From JAUSIF01 sp963711595 (GTDB lineage Bacteria; Pseudomonadota; Alphaproteobacteria; Rhizobiales; Xanthobacteraceae): a DNA stretch of 64,000 bases. Shown here piece after piece: positions 1 through 8,462 of the stretch. Positions within the stretch are counted from its first letter, which is position 1. Every line of letters starts with the position of its first letter. A program made the position numbers and the translations under genes. Below the pieces are notes generated by a model that was not told the DNA's origin, searched no databases, and was given only the letters and a program-made list of their open reading frames with translations. The stretch is from assembly GCA_963711595.1 (NCBI GenBank), contig CAVQER010000001.1:620001-684000 (forward strand). The letters are read 5' to 3'.

Positions 1-106
1 GATCGTGGCGGGCGCCTACGGCGCGTGGAGCGTGTCGCGACGGATCCTGTACGTGCAGGCCGCGCCGGCGGCGATCGCGCTGGCACTTCTGTATCTGGCG
101 CGATGA
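1..106 (+). CDS. 3' end of an unidentified membrane protein (partial)
   Basis: An open frame enters from the left edge and ends at a TGA at 104-106, leaving about 34 residues. The visible tail is hydrophobic, with a GAYGAWS stretch, a basic SRR pair and then an alanine/leucine-rich segment ending LYLAR, which reads as the last transmembrane helix of an inner-membrane protein. A LysE-like exporter would end in a similar way, but too little is present to name the family. It lies 14 bp upstream of hisS on the same strand, so it may share a transcript with it. Confidence 0.5.
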   Translation, partial: IVAGAYGAWSVSRRILYVQAAPAAIALALLYLAR

Positions 107-120
107 TCTGAGAACGACGC

Positions 121-1635
121 ATGGCCACCGACAAGCCGAACAAGCTGAAGCCGAAACTCCCGCGCGGGCTCGCCGACCGCGGCCCGGCCGAGCTCGCCGC
201 CACGCGCGCGATGCTCGGCAGGATCCGCGCGGTCTTCGAGCGGTATGGCTTCGAGGCGGTGGAGACGCCGGCGATCGAATACACAGAAGCGCTGGGAAAA
301 TTTCTGCCCGATGAGGACCGGCCGAACGAGGGCGTGTTCTCGTTCCAGGACGACGACGAGCAGTGGCTTTCGTTGCGTTACGATCTCACGGCGCCACTCG
401 CGCGCTATGTCGCGGAAAATTTTGACCGGCTGCCGAAGCCCTATCGCAGCTATCGCGAAGGCTGGGTATTCCGGAACGAAAAGCCGGGACCCGGCCGCTA
501 CCGTCAATTCATGCAGTTCGACGCGGATACGGTCGGCGCCTCCTCGGTCGTCGCCGACGCCGAGATGTGCATGCTTGCCGCCGACACACTTGAAGCGCTC
601 GGCATCAAGCGCGGCGACTACGTGATCAAGGTGAACAATCGCAAGGTGCTCGACGGCGTGATGGAGCTGGCAAAGCTCACCGGAGAGGCGAATGCCGGAA
701 AACGGCTTACCGTCCTCCGGGCGATCGACAAGATGGATCGCCTTGGTCTCGACGCAGTAACTCAATTGCTCGGAAAAGGGCGCAAGGATGAGAGCGGAGA
801 CTTCACGAAAGGTGCTGGCCTAGACCAGAACGCGATAAATGCGATCGTCAATTTCGTCGGCGCAAAAGACGTTCGAGTCTCAGGCGCGCAAGGTGTGAGC
901 AACAATGCCACGCTCGCGAACATAGAAACTAGAGTAAAGGCATCGACGATTGGTGCAGAAGGAGTTCGAGAACTTGCCGAATTGGCAAGTGTGGTGGACA
1001 GCGCTGGCTATTCGGATGGCCGGATCATCGTCGACACCTCCGTCGTCCGCGGCCTCGAATACTACACAGGGCCGGTCTACGAGGCCGAGCTCACCTTCGA
1101 AGTGAAAGACGAAAAAGGAAATCCCGTGCGCTTCGGGTCCGTGGCGGGCGGCGGACGCTACGACGGTCTCGTCGCGCGCTTCCGCGGCGAGCCCGTGCCC
1201 GCGACTGGTTTCTCGATCGGCGTGTCGCGCCTGATGGCGGCGCTGCAGCATCTCGGCAAGATCGACACGAAAGCCGAAGCCGGGCCGGTGGTCGTCACCG
1301 TGTTCGACCAGGCGCGCATCGCCGACTACCAGAAGATGGTGAAGCAGCTGCGTGACGCCGGCATCCGCGCCGAGCTCTATCTCGGCTCCGGCAAGATGGG
1401 TCCGCAGTTGAAATACGCCGACAAGCGTGGCTCGCCCTGCGTCGTCATCCAGGGCGGCGACGAGAAGGCAAAAGGCGAAGTGCAGATCAAGGATCTGATC
1501 CTCGGCGCCAAGGCGGCCCAAGACATCGCGTCCAATAAGGAGTGGCGCGAGGGACGGCCAGCGCAATTCTCGTGCAAGGAAGAAGACCTGGTCGACGAAG
1601 TGCGCCTGGTCCTCGCGAAGCACGGAATCGTCTAA
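121..1635 (+). CDS. hisS: Histidine--tRNA ligase
   Basis: Class II aminoacyl-tRNA synthetase of 504 residues that charges tRNA-His with histidine using ATP in the cytoplasm. The motif-2 region is visible as GWVFRNEKPGPGRYRQFMQF. The histidine-binding signatures RGLEYYTG and AGGGRYDGL and the motif-3 region GFSIGVSRL follow, then a C-terminal anticodon-binding domain. At over 500 residues it is longer than the roughly 420 residues of the E. coli enzyme; the extra length includes an insertion around residues 210-300. Part of that insertion (about 780-1010) is visibly AT-richer than the rest. It is followed by hisZ and hisG, an arrangement common in Hyphomicrobiales. Its substrate tRNA is also in the window (41885-41961) and has the unusual alphaproteobacterial acceptor end. 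Confidence 0.97.
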   Translation: MATDKPNKLKPKLPRGLADRGPAELAATRAMLGRIRAVFERYGFEAVETPAIEYTEALGKFLPDEDRPNEGVFSFQDDDEQWLSLRYDLTAPLARYVAENFDRLPKPYRSYREGWVFRNEKPGPGRYRQFMQFDADTVGASSVVADAEMCMLAADTLEALGIKRGDYVIKVNNRKVLDGVMELAKLTGEANAGKRLTVLRAIDKMDRLGLDAVTQLLGKGRKDESGDFTKGAGLDQNAINAIVNFVGAKDVRVSGAQGVSNNATLANIETRVKASTIGAEGVRELAELASVVDSAGYSDGRIIVDTSVVRGLEYYTGPVYEAELTFEVKDEKGNPVRFGSVAGGGRYDGLVARFRGEPVPATGFSIGVSRLMAALQHLGKIDTKAEAGPVVVTVFDQARIADYQKMVKQLRDAGIRAELYLGSGKMGPQLKYADKRGSPCVVIQGGDEKAKGEVQIKDLILGAKAAQDIASNKEWREGRPAQFSCKEEDLVDEVRLVLAKHGIV

Positions 1636-1748
1636 TCCGATTTCCTGACGTAGTTTCGGTAGCTTAGTGGCTCACTCAGAAACTCCGAGAAACGTAGCGG
1701 CGTCTCATTTCGCCTGCTAAAACGCCGCGCAACCTGGATCCGATTCCG

Positions 1749-2888
1749 ATGACCGGCGCTTCCAACCTGCGAGCGCGCAATGGCCGCGCGACCGGGCTCG
1801 TGGACCTCTACGAGCGCGCTGGATACGTGCGCGTCGAGCCGCCCGTGCTGCAGCCGGCCGACGTGTTCATCGAGCTGTCCGGCGAAGCACTTCGCCACCG
1901 GATGTTTCTCACGGAGAATGCCGGCGGCGAGGAACTATGCCTGCGCCCAGATCTAACGATCCCTGTCTGTCTCGCGCACATCGCGAACAAGGCCACACTG
2001 CCGGCAAGCTATTGCTATCTCGGTCCGGTGTTCCGCGATCGCGGCGGCGGCTCGGGCGAATATCTCCAGGCGGGGATCGAGTCGCTCGGACGGCAGGACC
2101 GCGAGGCAGCCGATGCGGAATGCGTCGCGCTCGGGCTCGAGTCGGCGAAGCATTACGGCTGCGCCGCGCCGTCGATCCGCATGGGCGACGTCAGCCTGTT
2201 CTCGGCGCTCATCGCGGCGCTCAACCTGCCGACGGTCTGGCAGCGGCGCCTCATGAAGGACTTCAACCGCACCGGCACGCTCGCCGCCGACCTTACCGCG
2301 CTCAAGCGCGGTCCAAAGTCGGGCTCGGACCAGGCCGGCGTGCTCGCGGCTCTGCAAGGATCGGACCCTGCGGCCGCGCGCGCGTTCGTGACCGATCTCC
2401 TGTCGATCGCCGGAATCTCCACGGTCGGCGGCCGGACGGTGACAGAAATCGCGGAACGGTTTCTCGAGCAGGCGTCGCTTGGGGCTACCAGCGGGCTCGC
2501 GCGGGAAACCACGACCGTGCTCGAGCGCTATCTCGAAATCGAAGGTGACCCGGATGAGGCGCTCTCTGCGCTGCGTTCGCTCGCATCCGAGGCGAAGCTC
2601 GACCTTTCCGCAGCTCTCGACGCCTTCGAGCGCCGCACCGGTTTCATTGCGGCGGGCGGCGTCGACGTGCGCTCGATCCGCTTCGCTACCGCGTTCGGCC
2701 GCCCGCTCGACTACTACACCGGCATGGTGTTCGAGATGAGCGACGCGCGCGGACGCGTGAAATGGCCGATCGTCGCGGGCGGACGCTACGACATGCTGCT
2801 CACCACGCTCGGCGCGCCTGAGCCTGCGCCGGCGGTCGGCTTCGCCGCATGGATCAGCGAGCTCGAAGCGGCCGGGAGTGCCAAATGA
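1749..2888 (+). CDS. hisZ: ATP phosphoribosyltransferase regulatory subunit HisZ
   Basis: HisZ is a histidyl-tRNA-synthetase paralogue that has lost aminoacylation and forms a complex with HisG for the first step of histidine biosynthesis. The 379-residue product keeps class II core features, seen as PVFRDRGGGSGEYLQAGIES (motif-2 region), RPLDYYTGMVF and VAGGRYDMLL, but lacks the C-terminal anticodon-binding domain of HisS. The ATG at 1749 follows a 113-bp gap after hisS. Its TGA overlaps the ATG of hisG in an ATGA arrangement at 2885-2888, indicating translational coupling of the two subunits. The identification rests on length, motifs and the hisG partner. Confidence 0.93.
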   Translation: MTGASNLRARNGRATGLVDLYERAGYVRVEPPVLQPADVFIELSGEALRHRMFLTENAGGEELCLRPDLTIPVCLAHIANKATLPASYCYLGPVFRDRGGGSGEYLQAGIESLGRQDREAADAECVALGLESAKHYGCAAPSIRMGDVSLFSALIAALNLPTVWQRRLMKDFNRTGTLAADLTALKRGPKSGSDQAGVLAALQGSDPAAARAFVTDLLSIAGISTVGGRTVTEIAERFLEQASLGATSGLARETTTVLERYLEIEGDPDEALSALRSLASEAKLDLSAALDAFERRTGFIAAGGVDVRSIRFATAFGRPLDYYTGMVFEMSDARGRVKWPIVAGGRYDMLLTTLGAPEPAPAVGFAAWISELEAAGSAK

Positions 2889-3865
2889 GCGCGCTCGTGA
2901 TCGGCGTCCCGTCGAAGGGCCGGCTGCAGGAGAATGCGAACGCCTTCTTCAAGCGGGCGGGCATGACTCTCGTACAGCCCCGCGGCGGCCGCGACTATCG
3001 CGGGACCGTTCCGGAGCTTTCCGGAGTCGAAGTTGCGTACCTGTCCGCTTCCGAGATCGCTAGCCACCTCGCGCAAGGCTCGATCCACCTCGGAGTCACC
3101 GGCGAGGACTTGTTGCGCGAAATGATTCCGAATGCCGACGAGCGCGTCCTGTTGATCGACGGGCTCGGCTTTGGCTTTGCGAACGTCGTAGTCGCCGTGC
3201 CGCAGGCATGGATCGACGTCCGCAACATGCACGACCTCGACGACGTCGCGACAGCGTTTCACGCCAAGCACGATCGGCGCATGCGGGTCGCTACGAAGTA
3301 CGTGAACCTGACACGGGGATTCTTTGCGCAGCACGGTGTCGCCGACTATCGGATCGTGGAGAGCCTGGGTGCGACCGAAGGCGCGCCCGCTACCGGCGCC
3401 GCCGAGTTGATCGTGGACATCACGACCACTGGGGCAACGCTTGCCGCCAACGGGCTGAAGGTGCTCGAGGACGGGATCATGCTGCGATCGCAGGCGAATC
3501 TGGTCGCATCGCTCGGCGCGAACTGGGGCAACGACGAGCGCGCGGCTGCGCGTGCGCTGCTTGACCGTGTTGCGGCGGAGCGGCGGGCGCGCACGATGCG
3601 CGAGGTTCGCACCCGCTTCAAAGGCGCGGACGCGGAGCTGGTTGCCGAAGCGAAAGGCCGCTTCGGCGTCATCGCCCCGCTCGGCGCTCCGACGTCGTCC
3701 GGTATGGTGACGCTGCTGTGCCCGCCCGACTCCGTGCACGAGCTTGCGATTTTTCTGCGTGAGGCGGGGGCGGAAACGGTGATCGTCGCTTCGCCGGAAT
3801 ACGTATTCTCGGACGAATTCGAGTACTACGACACGCTGGTGCGGCGCCTCGGCGGCAACGCCTGA
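2885..3865 (+). CDS. hisG: ATP phosphoribosyltransferase catalytic subunit HisG
   Basis: HisG condenses ATP and PRPP to phosphoribosyl-ATP, the committed step of histidine biosynthesis. The product begins MSALVIGVPSKGRLQE, the typical HisG N-terminus. An in-frame start at 2849 would lie inside hisZ and add unrelated residues, so the ATG in the ATGA overlap was chosen. The PRPP-binding loop region is visible as ELIVDITTTGATLAANGLK. At 326 residues it is longer than the short HisG forms (about 210-230 residues) usually paired with HisZ, carrying an extra C-terminal domain of roughly 100 residues. This length together with a HisZ is seen in Hyphomicrobiales. Confidence 0.96.
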   Translation: MSALVIGVPSKGRLQENANAFFKRAGMTLVQPRGGRDYRGTVPELSGVEVAYLSASEIASHLAQGSIHLGVTGEDLLREMIPNADERVLLIDGLGFGFANVVVAVPQAWIDVRNMHDLDDVATAFHAKHDRRMRVATKYVNLTRGFFAQHGVADYRIVESLGATEGAPATGAAELIVDITTTGATLAANGLKVLEDGIMLRSQANLVASLGANWGNDERAAARALLDRVAAERRARTMREVRTRFKGADAELVAEAKGRFGVIAPLGAPTSSGMVTLLCPPDSVHELAIFLREAGAETVIVASPEYVFSDEFEYYDTLVRRLGGNA

Positions 3866-3910
3866 CTGTTGCTTTTTGCGCGTGATCCTTTCCGAAAACC
3901 CGGTTCCCAC

Positions 3911-3929
3911 CCCCGGATCAAGTCCGGGG
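3911..3929. repeat. Short palindrome of the common alphaproteobacterial CCCCGGA...TCCGGGG type
   Basis: A perfect 7-bp inverted repeat (CCCCGGA and TCCGGGG) with a TCAAG loop sits in the gap between the convergent hisG and gtrA-like genes. A short T-run (CTTTTT) follows on the + strand. This palindrome is scattered through many alphaproteobacterial genomes. Here it could act as a bidirectional terminator. Confidence 0.55.
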
Positions 3930-3951
3930 CAGGCTTTTTCGGGATCGCGCG

Positions 3952-4329
3952 CTAGCCGGTGCGGAATACGATCAGGCGGGCCAGCGAGAAATTCACGATA
4001 AAACCGGCGCCGATTCCGAAAAGCTTTGCGACGACCAGCGGAACGTAGGGTGCCGCAGCGACCAGCACGACGGTATTCGCGAGAAACCCACCGACCTGCG
4101 TCAATACGAAGGTGAAGTAATCGGGAAGACGAAGTGCTCCTCGCGCGAACGTAAATCGAGCGTTCAGTACGTAAGAGGAGCTCACCGCCACGATCCACGA
4201 CATCGTGTTTGCGACGATGAGCGAGTTGGTCACAGTCGCGAGCGCCGTGAAAAATACCACCGCGTCCACCCCCGCGTTGACGAAGCCGACGAGGCCGAAA
4301 CGCGCCATTTGCGACAGCAGAGCTTTCAC
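3952..4329 (-). CDS. GtrA family membrane protein
   Basis: A 125-residue integral membrane protein with about four hydrophobic helices. The opening FGLVGFVNAGVDAVVFF and the later SYVLNARFTFA match the GtrA/DPMS fold, small flippase-like proteins thought to move undecaprenyl-linked sugars across the inner membrane in O-antigen or cell-wall glycosylation. It ends in a basic/hydrophobic LARLIVFRTG. No glycosyltransferase partner lies beside it, so the sugar substrate cannot be inferred. It runs convergent to hisG and is separated from the ABC transporter upstream in the same direction by about 55 bp of other sequence. Confidence 0.82.
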   Translation of the reverse strand: MKALLSQMARFGLVGFVNAGVDAVVFFTALATVTNSLIVANTMSWIVAVSSSYVLNARFTFARGALRLPDYFTFVLTQVGGFLANTVVLVAAAPYVPLVVAKLFGIGAGFIVNFSLARLIVFRTG

Positions 4330-4385
4330 GAAAGTCTCCGGCTACCAACCTGAACTCCGCGCGTGCCTAGCATGCGTCCGGGCGA

Positions 4386-6122
4386 TCAGTCCGCCCCGAT
4401 TTTGGCCGTGCGCAGTCGATACGCATCGCCTACTGGCTCAAGGTCGAGCCTTCGCTCGTGCAGCGTATGCAGCGTCTTGCGATGCCCGATCGAGATCAAA
4501 GTTGCTCCGGGCAATCGGCTTTCGAGCAGCCGATAAAGGTCCGCTTCCGCCGCCTCGTCGAGCGCGGACGTGGATTCGTCGAGCAGCAACAAGTCGGGCT
4601 TCGAAAGGATCGCCCGCGCGAGCGATATGCGTTGCTGCTCGCCCTGCGAAAGCACATGCGGCCACGACGCCTGCGCGTCGAGACGCGGCACGAGCTTTTC
4701 CAGTTGGACCGCTTTGAGCACCTCCGCGAGTTGCGCAGCGGTGAAGCGGGTCGGCGCATTCGGATACGCGAGGGCCTCATCGAGCCGACCGAAGGGCAGA
4801 TAGGGCCGCTGCGGCAGCACCATCAAGGTCTTCCCTTTGCCCAGCGCAATCTTCCCGCTACCGAACGGCCAGATGCCCGCGATCGCCCGGAACAGCGTCG
4901 ACTTGCCCGATCCGGAGCGGCCGGTCACGAGCACGGACTCATCCGGCGCGATCACCACATCGTCGGCGGACACAATCGGCACGCCCGACGGCAGGCGCAA
5001 CCTGAGATCGGCGATCGAGAGCGGGGCTTTCGGATCTTCTGAGAGCACGATCTGCGAGCTCGCCTTCAGTCGTTCGGCTTGCTGCATTGAGTCCTCGAAG
5101 CCGATGAGACGCTCGGTGACGGCGCGCCACTCGGCGAGCTGGGAATACGCGTTGACGAAAAAGCTGAAGGCGGTCTGGACCTGACCAAAGGCGGAGGCGG
5201 TCTGCGTGAGCACGCCGAGTGGAATCGTGCCGGCGAAGAAGGCCGGGCTTACGACCACGTAGGGAAACACGATCGAGACTTGGTCGTAGCCGGCGGTGAA
5301 CCAGGTGAGGCGTTTGCGGGCCGTCATGATGAGGCGGAAGTTCGCGACGAGCGTCGCGAAGCGGTCGCCGAGGCGCGCACGTTCCGCATCCTCGCCGGCG
5401 AGCAAGGCAACCTGCTCACCGTTTTCGCGGATTCGAACGAGGTGATAGCGAAAGTCGGCCTCGTAGCGCTGCTGGTTGAAGTTGAGCCGCACAAGCGGGT
5501 GGCCGATCAGATGCGTGATCAGCGTTCCGCCGATCGCATACAGCAACGCGATCCAGACGAGATAACCGGGGATCACGCCAAGATAGGGCGTCTCCGCCTG
5601 ATCGGACAGGCGCCACAAGATCGTGACGAACGACGCGAGTGTCGCAATCGCGCCGAGGAAGCCAATGCCGATCGCGATTGCGCGTTCGGCGAACAGCTCG
5701 AGGTCTTCGGCGATGCGTTGGTCCGGATTGTCGGCGACGTCGCCCGTAAGCCGCATCCGGTAGTGGGTGCCATCCCGGAGCCATCGAACGAGATAGCGCT
5801 CGGTCATCCATTGACGCCAGCGAATACGCAGCCAGAGCTGCAGATAGAGCTGATAGACCGCAGCGGCAATAAACAACGCGGCGAGTCCGCAAAACAGCAA
5901 CAGCTCGAACTTGAACGACTCCCAGTCCTTGGCCTCGATCGCATTGTAAAAGCGGGCGTTCCAGGAATTGAACAAGACGTTGAGCGCGACAATGGAAAGC
6001 TCGAGGGCGATTACGGACAGCAGCAGCATGCGTCCCGCCAAGCGGTCCTCGCCGTAGAAATACGGCGATGCGATCCGGCGCACGTCGGCGAGAGCGGCGA
6101 GCAGTCGGCGAAATTGGGGCAC
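4386..6122 (-). CDS. ABC transporter, fused permease/ATPase, SbmA/BacA-YddA type (paralogue 1)
   Basis: A 578-residue half transporter with an N-terminal SbmA/BacA-like membrane domain (ABC_membrane_2) and a C-terminal ATPase. Visible ATPase motifs are Walker A GRSGSGKST, signature LSQGEQQR, Walker B LLLLDESTSALD and a switch histidine in SIGHRKTL, so it should hydrolyse ATP. Family members transport peptides, vitamins or very-long-chain acyl compounds as homodimers in the inner membrane. The GTG start at 6122 is supported by GGAGG five bases upstream. It stands alone, with gtrA downstream and groESL upstream. Two further paralogues lie at 17882-19777 and 30067-31812. Confidence 0.9.
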   Translation of the reverse strand: MPQFRRLLAALADVRRIASPYFYGEDRLAGRMLLLSVIALELSIVALNVLFNSWNARFYNAIEAKDWESFKFELLLFCGLAALFIAAAVYQLYLQLWLRIRWRQWMTERYLVRWLRDGTHYRMRLTGDVADNPDQRIAEDLELFAERAIAIGIGFLGAIATLASFVTILWRLSDQAETPYLGVIPGYLVWIALLYAIGGTLITHLIGHPLVRLNFNQQRYEADFRYHLVRIRENGEQVALLAGEDAERARLGDRFATLVANFRLIMTARKRLTWFTAGYDQVSIVFPYVVVSPAFFAGTIPLGVLTQTASAFGQVQTAFSFFVNAYSQLAEWRAVTERLIGFEDSMQQAERLKASSQIVLSEDPKAPLSIADLRLRLPSGVPIVSADDVVIAPDESVLVTGRSGSGKSTLFRAIAGIWPFGSGKIALGKGKTLMVLPQRPYLPFGRLDEALAYPNAPTRFTAAQLAEVLKAVQLEKLVPRLDAQASWPHVLSQGEQQRISLARAILSKPDLLLLDESTSALDEAAEADLYRLLESRLPGATLISIGHRKTLHTLHERRLDLEPVGDAYRLRTAKIGAD

Positions 6123-6194
6123 GGCGGCCTCCGTGAATCGGGGACGTCAGGGGAGATTAGCGGACCCCTGCCGACTATTGGTTGAACCAAACAA

Positions 6195-6220
6195 AAGGGC
6201 GCGGCCGAGGCCACGCCCTT
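6195..6220 (-). terminator. Intrinsic terminator of groESL
   Basis: Read on the minus strand, AAGGGCGTGGCC pairs with GGCCGCGCCCTT across a short loop (one internal mismatch) and is followed by TTTTGTTT. It lies 23 bp after the groEL stop codon in the right orientation. Confidence 0.8.
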
Positions 6221-6243
6221 GCGATTCTCGGCTGTGAATGACG

Positions 6244-7881
6244 TCAGAAGCCCATGCCACCCATGCCGCCACCGCCGCCCGGCATGGGCGGGGTTTCCGG
6301 CTTGGGAAGCTCGGCGACCATCGCTTCCGTGGTGATCAACAGTCCCGCAACCGAGGCCGCGTCCTGCAGTGCCGTACGCACGACCTTGGCCGGGTCAACA
6401 ATACCCGCCTTGAACATATCGACGTAAGTCTCGTTCTGCGCGTCGAAGCCGTACTCTGCGTCCTTCGACTCGAGCACCTTGCCGACCACGATCGATCCCT
6501 CGAAGCCCGAATTCTCGGCGATCTGCCGGATCGGGGCTTCCAGGGCGCGGAGCACGATGTTGATGCCGGCCTGGATGTCGGGATTGTCGCTCTTGGTTCG
6601 ATCAATCGCCTTCTTGGCGCGCAGCAGCATGATGCCGCCGCCAGGCACGATGCCCTCTTCAACCGCGGCACGGGTCGCGTTTAGCGCGTCATCCACGCGA
6701 TCCTTCTTCTCCTTCACCTCCATCTCGCTCGAGCCGCCGACTTTGATGACGGCGACGCCGCCGGCGAGCTTGGCGAGGCGCTCCTGCAGCTTCTCCTTGT
6801 CGTAGTCCGAGGTGGTTTCCTCGATCTGCTGCTTGATCTGGGCTACGCGCGCTTCGATTTCCTTCCTCTTGCCGGCGCCATCGACGATCGTGGTCTTCTC
6901 TTTCTCGATGATGACCTTCTTTGCCCGGCCAAGCATGGCGAGCGTAACGTTCTCGAGCTTGATGCCGAGGTCCTCGGCGATCATCTGGCCCGCCGTCAGG
7001 ATCGCGATGTCCTCGAGCATGGCCTTGCGCCGATCGCCGAAACCCGGCGCCTTGACGGCGGCAACCTTGAGGCCGCCGCGCAGCTTGTTGACGACGAGCG
7101 TAGCGAGCGCCTCGCCTTCCACGTCCTCGGCGATGATGACGAGGGGCTTCCCCGTCTGCACGATCGCTTCCAGCAACGGAACCATCGCCTGCAGACCGGA
7201 GAGCTTCTTCTCGAACACGAGAATGTATGCGTCCTCGAGCTCGGCGATCATCTTGTCCGCATTCGTGATGAAGTACGGTGAGATGTAGCCGCGGTCGAAT
7301 TGCATTCCCTCGACCACCTCGAGCTCGGTCTCAAGAGACTTCGCCTCTTCGACGGTGATCACACCCTCGTTGCCGACCTTCTGCATTGCGCCGGCGATCA
7401 TTTCACCGATCGCGGAATCGCCGTTCGCCGAGATTGTCCCGACCTGAGCGACCTCCTTGGAAGACTTCACTTCGCGCGCGCGGCGGCCGATTTCCTTGAC
7501 GGCTTCGGCGACGGCCAGGTCAACGCCCCGCTTGAGGTCCATCGGATTCATGCCGGCTGCGACCGCCTTTGCGCCTTCGCGCACGATTGCGTGCGCGAGC
7601 ACGGTCGCGGTCGTGGTGCCGTCACCAGCCTTTTCGTTGGTCTTCGAGGCGACTTCGCGCACCATCTGCGCGCCCATATTTTCGAACTTGTCCTCGAGTT
7701 CGATTTCCTTCGCGACGGTCACACCGTCTTTCGTGATGCGCGGTGCGCCGAAGCTTTTGTCGAGCACGACGTTGCGGCCTTTCGGGCCGAGCGTCACGCG
7801 GACCGCATTCGCGAGGATGTCGACGCCGCGCAACATGCGGTCGCGTGCGTCGGCCGAAAATCTTACGTCCTTGGCAGCCAT
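6244..7881 (-). CDS. groEL: Chaperonin GroEL (Hsp60)
   Basis: A 545-residue cytoplasmic chaperonin that forms a double heptameric ring and folds client proteins with ATP and GroES. The N-terminus AAKDVRFSADARDRMLRGVD, the ATP-site DGTTTATVLA and the C-terminal GGM-rich tail (GGGGGMGGMGF) are all present, and the length matches the family. It follows groES by about 110 bp, a gap holding a REP-like palindrome. It is expected to be heat-inducible through the CIRCE element and promoter upstream of groES, and it ends at a clear terminator. Confidence 0.98.
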   Translation of the reverse strand: MAAKDVRFSADARDRMLRGVDILANAVRVTLGPKGRNVVLDKSFGAPRITKDGVTVAKEIELEDKFENMGAQMVREVASKTNEKAGDGTTTATVLAHAIVREGAKAVAAGMNPMDLKRGVDLAVAEAVKEIGRRAREVKSSKEVAQVGTISANGDSAIGEMIAGAMQKVGNEGVITVEEAKSLETELEVVEGMQFDRGYISPYFITNADKMIAELEDAYILVFEKKLSGLQAMVPLLEAIVQTGKPLVIIAEDVEGEALATLVVNKLRGGLKVAAVKAPGFGDRRKAMLEDIAILTAGQMIAEDLGIKLENVTLAMLGRAKKVIIEKEKTTIVDGAGKRKEIEARVAQIKQQIEETTSDYDKEKLQERLAKLAGGVAVIKVGGSSEMEVKEKKDRVDDALNATRAAVEEGIVPGGGIMLLRAKKAIDRTKSDNPDIQAGINIVLRALEAPIRQIAENSGFEGSIVVGKVLESKDAEYGFDAQNETYVDMFKAGIVDPAKVVRTALQDAASVAGLLITTEAMVAELPKPETPPMPGGGGGMGGMGF

Positions 7882-7943
7882 TCAACTTTACTCCGTGTCC
7901 TGAGCCTCATCCTGGCGGTATGAAGCAATGAAATTCTACGCGT

Positions 7944-7982
7944 CGTCCTTCGAGACGGCCGCTGCGCGGCCTCCTCAGGACG
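7944..7982. repeat. REP-like palindromic element between groES and groEL
   Basis: Nested inverted repeats: outer CGTCCT (7944-7949) with AGGACG (7977-7982), and inner GGCCGC (7957-7962) with GCGGCC (7966-7971) around a TGC loop. This resembles a palindromic repeat family that is abundant in Bradyrhizobium and Rhodopseudomonas relatives. It sits inside the groES-groEL spacer. Confidence 0.6.
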
Positions 7983-7992
7983 AGTTTGCGAA

Positions 7993-8292
7993 TCACCTCT
8001 TGCCGATGACGCCCATGATGTCGGACTCCTTCATGATGAGGAGGTCCTCGCCATCGATCTTGACCTCGGTACCCGACCACTTGCCGAACAGCACCTTGTC
8101 GCCGGCCTTGAGCTCGATCGAGACGAGCTTGCCCTTTTCGTCGCGGCCTCCCGGGCCGACGGCGATGACTTCACCTTCGCTCGGCTTCTCCTGGGCGGTA
8201 TCGGGAATGATGATGCCGCCGGCGCTCTTCTGGTCGGCGGTCACGCGTCTGACAACGACGCGGTCATGTAGAGGACGAAATCTGGTTTTCAT
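7993..8292 (-). CDS. groES: Co-chaperonin GroES (Hsp10)
   Basis: A 99-residue co-chaperonin that caps the GroEL ring as a heptamer. The start MKTRFRPLHDRVVVRR, the mobile-loop region SAGGIIIPDTAQEKP and the C-terminal EDLLIMKESDIMGVI are typical. It is the first gene of the leftward groES-groEL operon. The start codon is 60 bp downstream of a CIRCE operator, so HrcA repression relieved by heat is the likely control. Confidence 0.98.
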   Translation of the reverse strand: MKTRFRPLHDRVVVRRVTADQKSAGGIIIPDTAQEKPSEGEVIAVGPGGRDEKGKLVSIELKAGDKVLFGKWSGTEVKIDGEDLLIMKESDIMGVIGKR

Positions 8293-8351
8293 GGATGTCC
8301 TTTCGCGGAAGCGCGGAGCTGCCGCTCACGGGATGATCGGCTTGATGAGGT

Positions 8352-8378
8352 CTGGCGCCCGGAATTCGAGAGTGCCAG
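8352..8378 (-). promoter_or_regulatory. CIRCE operator (HrcA site) upstream of groESL
   Basis: CTGGCGCCC, nine spacer bases, then GAGTGCCAG. This has the exact 9-N9-9 architecture of CIRCE (consensus TTAGCACTC-N9-GAGTGCTAA). The right arm is close to consensus and 7 of 9 positions of the left arm are complementary to it. It starts about 10 bp downstream of the predicted -10 box, covering the expected transcription start. Confidence 0.82.
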
Positions 8379-8387
8379 CTGCGTGCG

Positions 8388-8416
8388 GAAATAGTCGGGG
8401 CGTTGCGCCGAGTCAA
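8388..8416 (-). promoter_or_regulatory. Sigma-70-type promoter of groESL
   Basis: On the minus strand a -35 box TTGACT (8416-8411) and a -10 box TATTTC (8393-8388) are separated by exactly 17 bp. The start site would fall about 10 bp further on, just at or inside the CIRCE operator, which is the expected layout for HrcA repression. Confidence 0.7.
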
Positions 8417-8462
8417 GGCCGCACGGCGGGGGCGCCGGATAAAGCTGAGTTACCGCAATGCT

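Noticed and set aside
2786..4348. 520-residue open frame on the minus strand opposite hisG
   Set aside because: It is antisense to the conserved hisG and gtrA region, arginine-rich and without motifs, which is typical of a GC-rich shadow frame.
5280..6185. 301-residue + frame opposite the first SbmA-like ABC gene
   Set aside because: It is antisense to the membrane domain of a conserved transporter; highly charged shadow composition.
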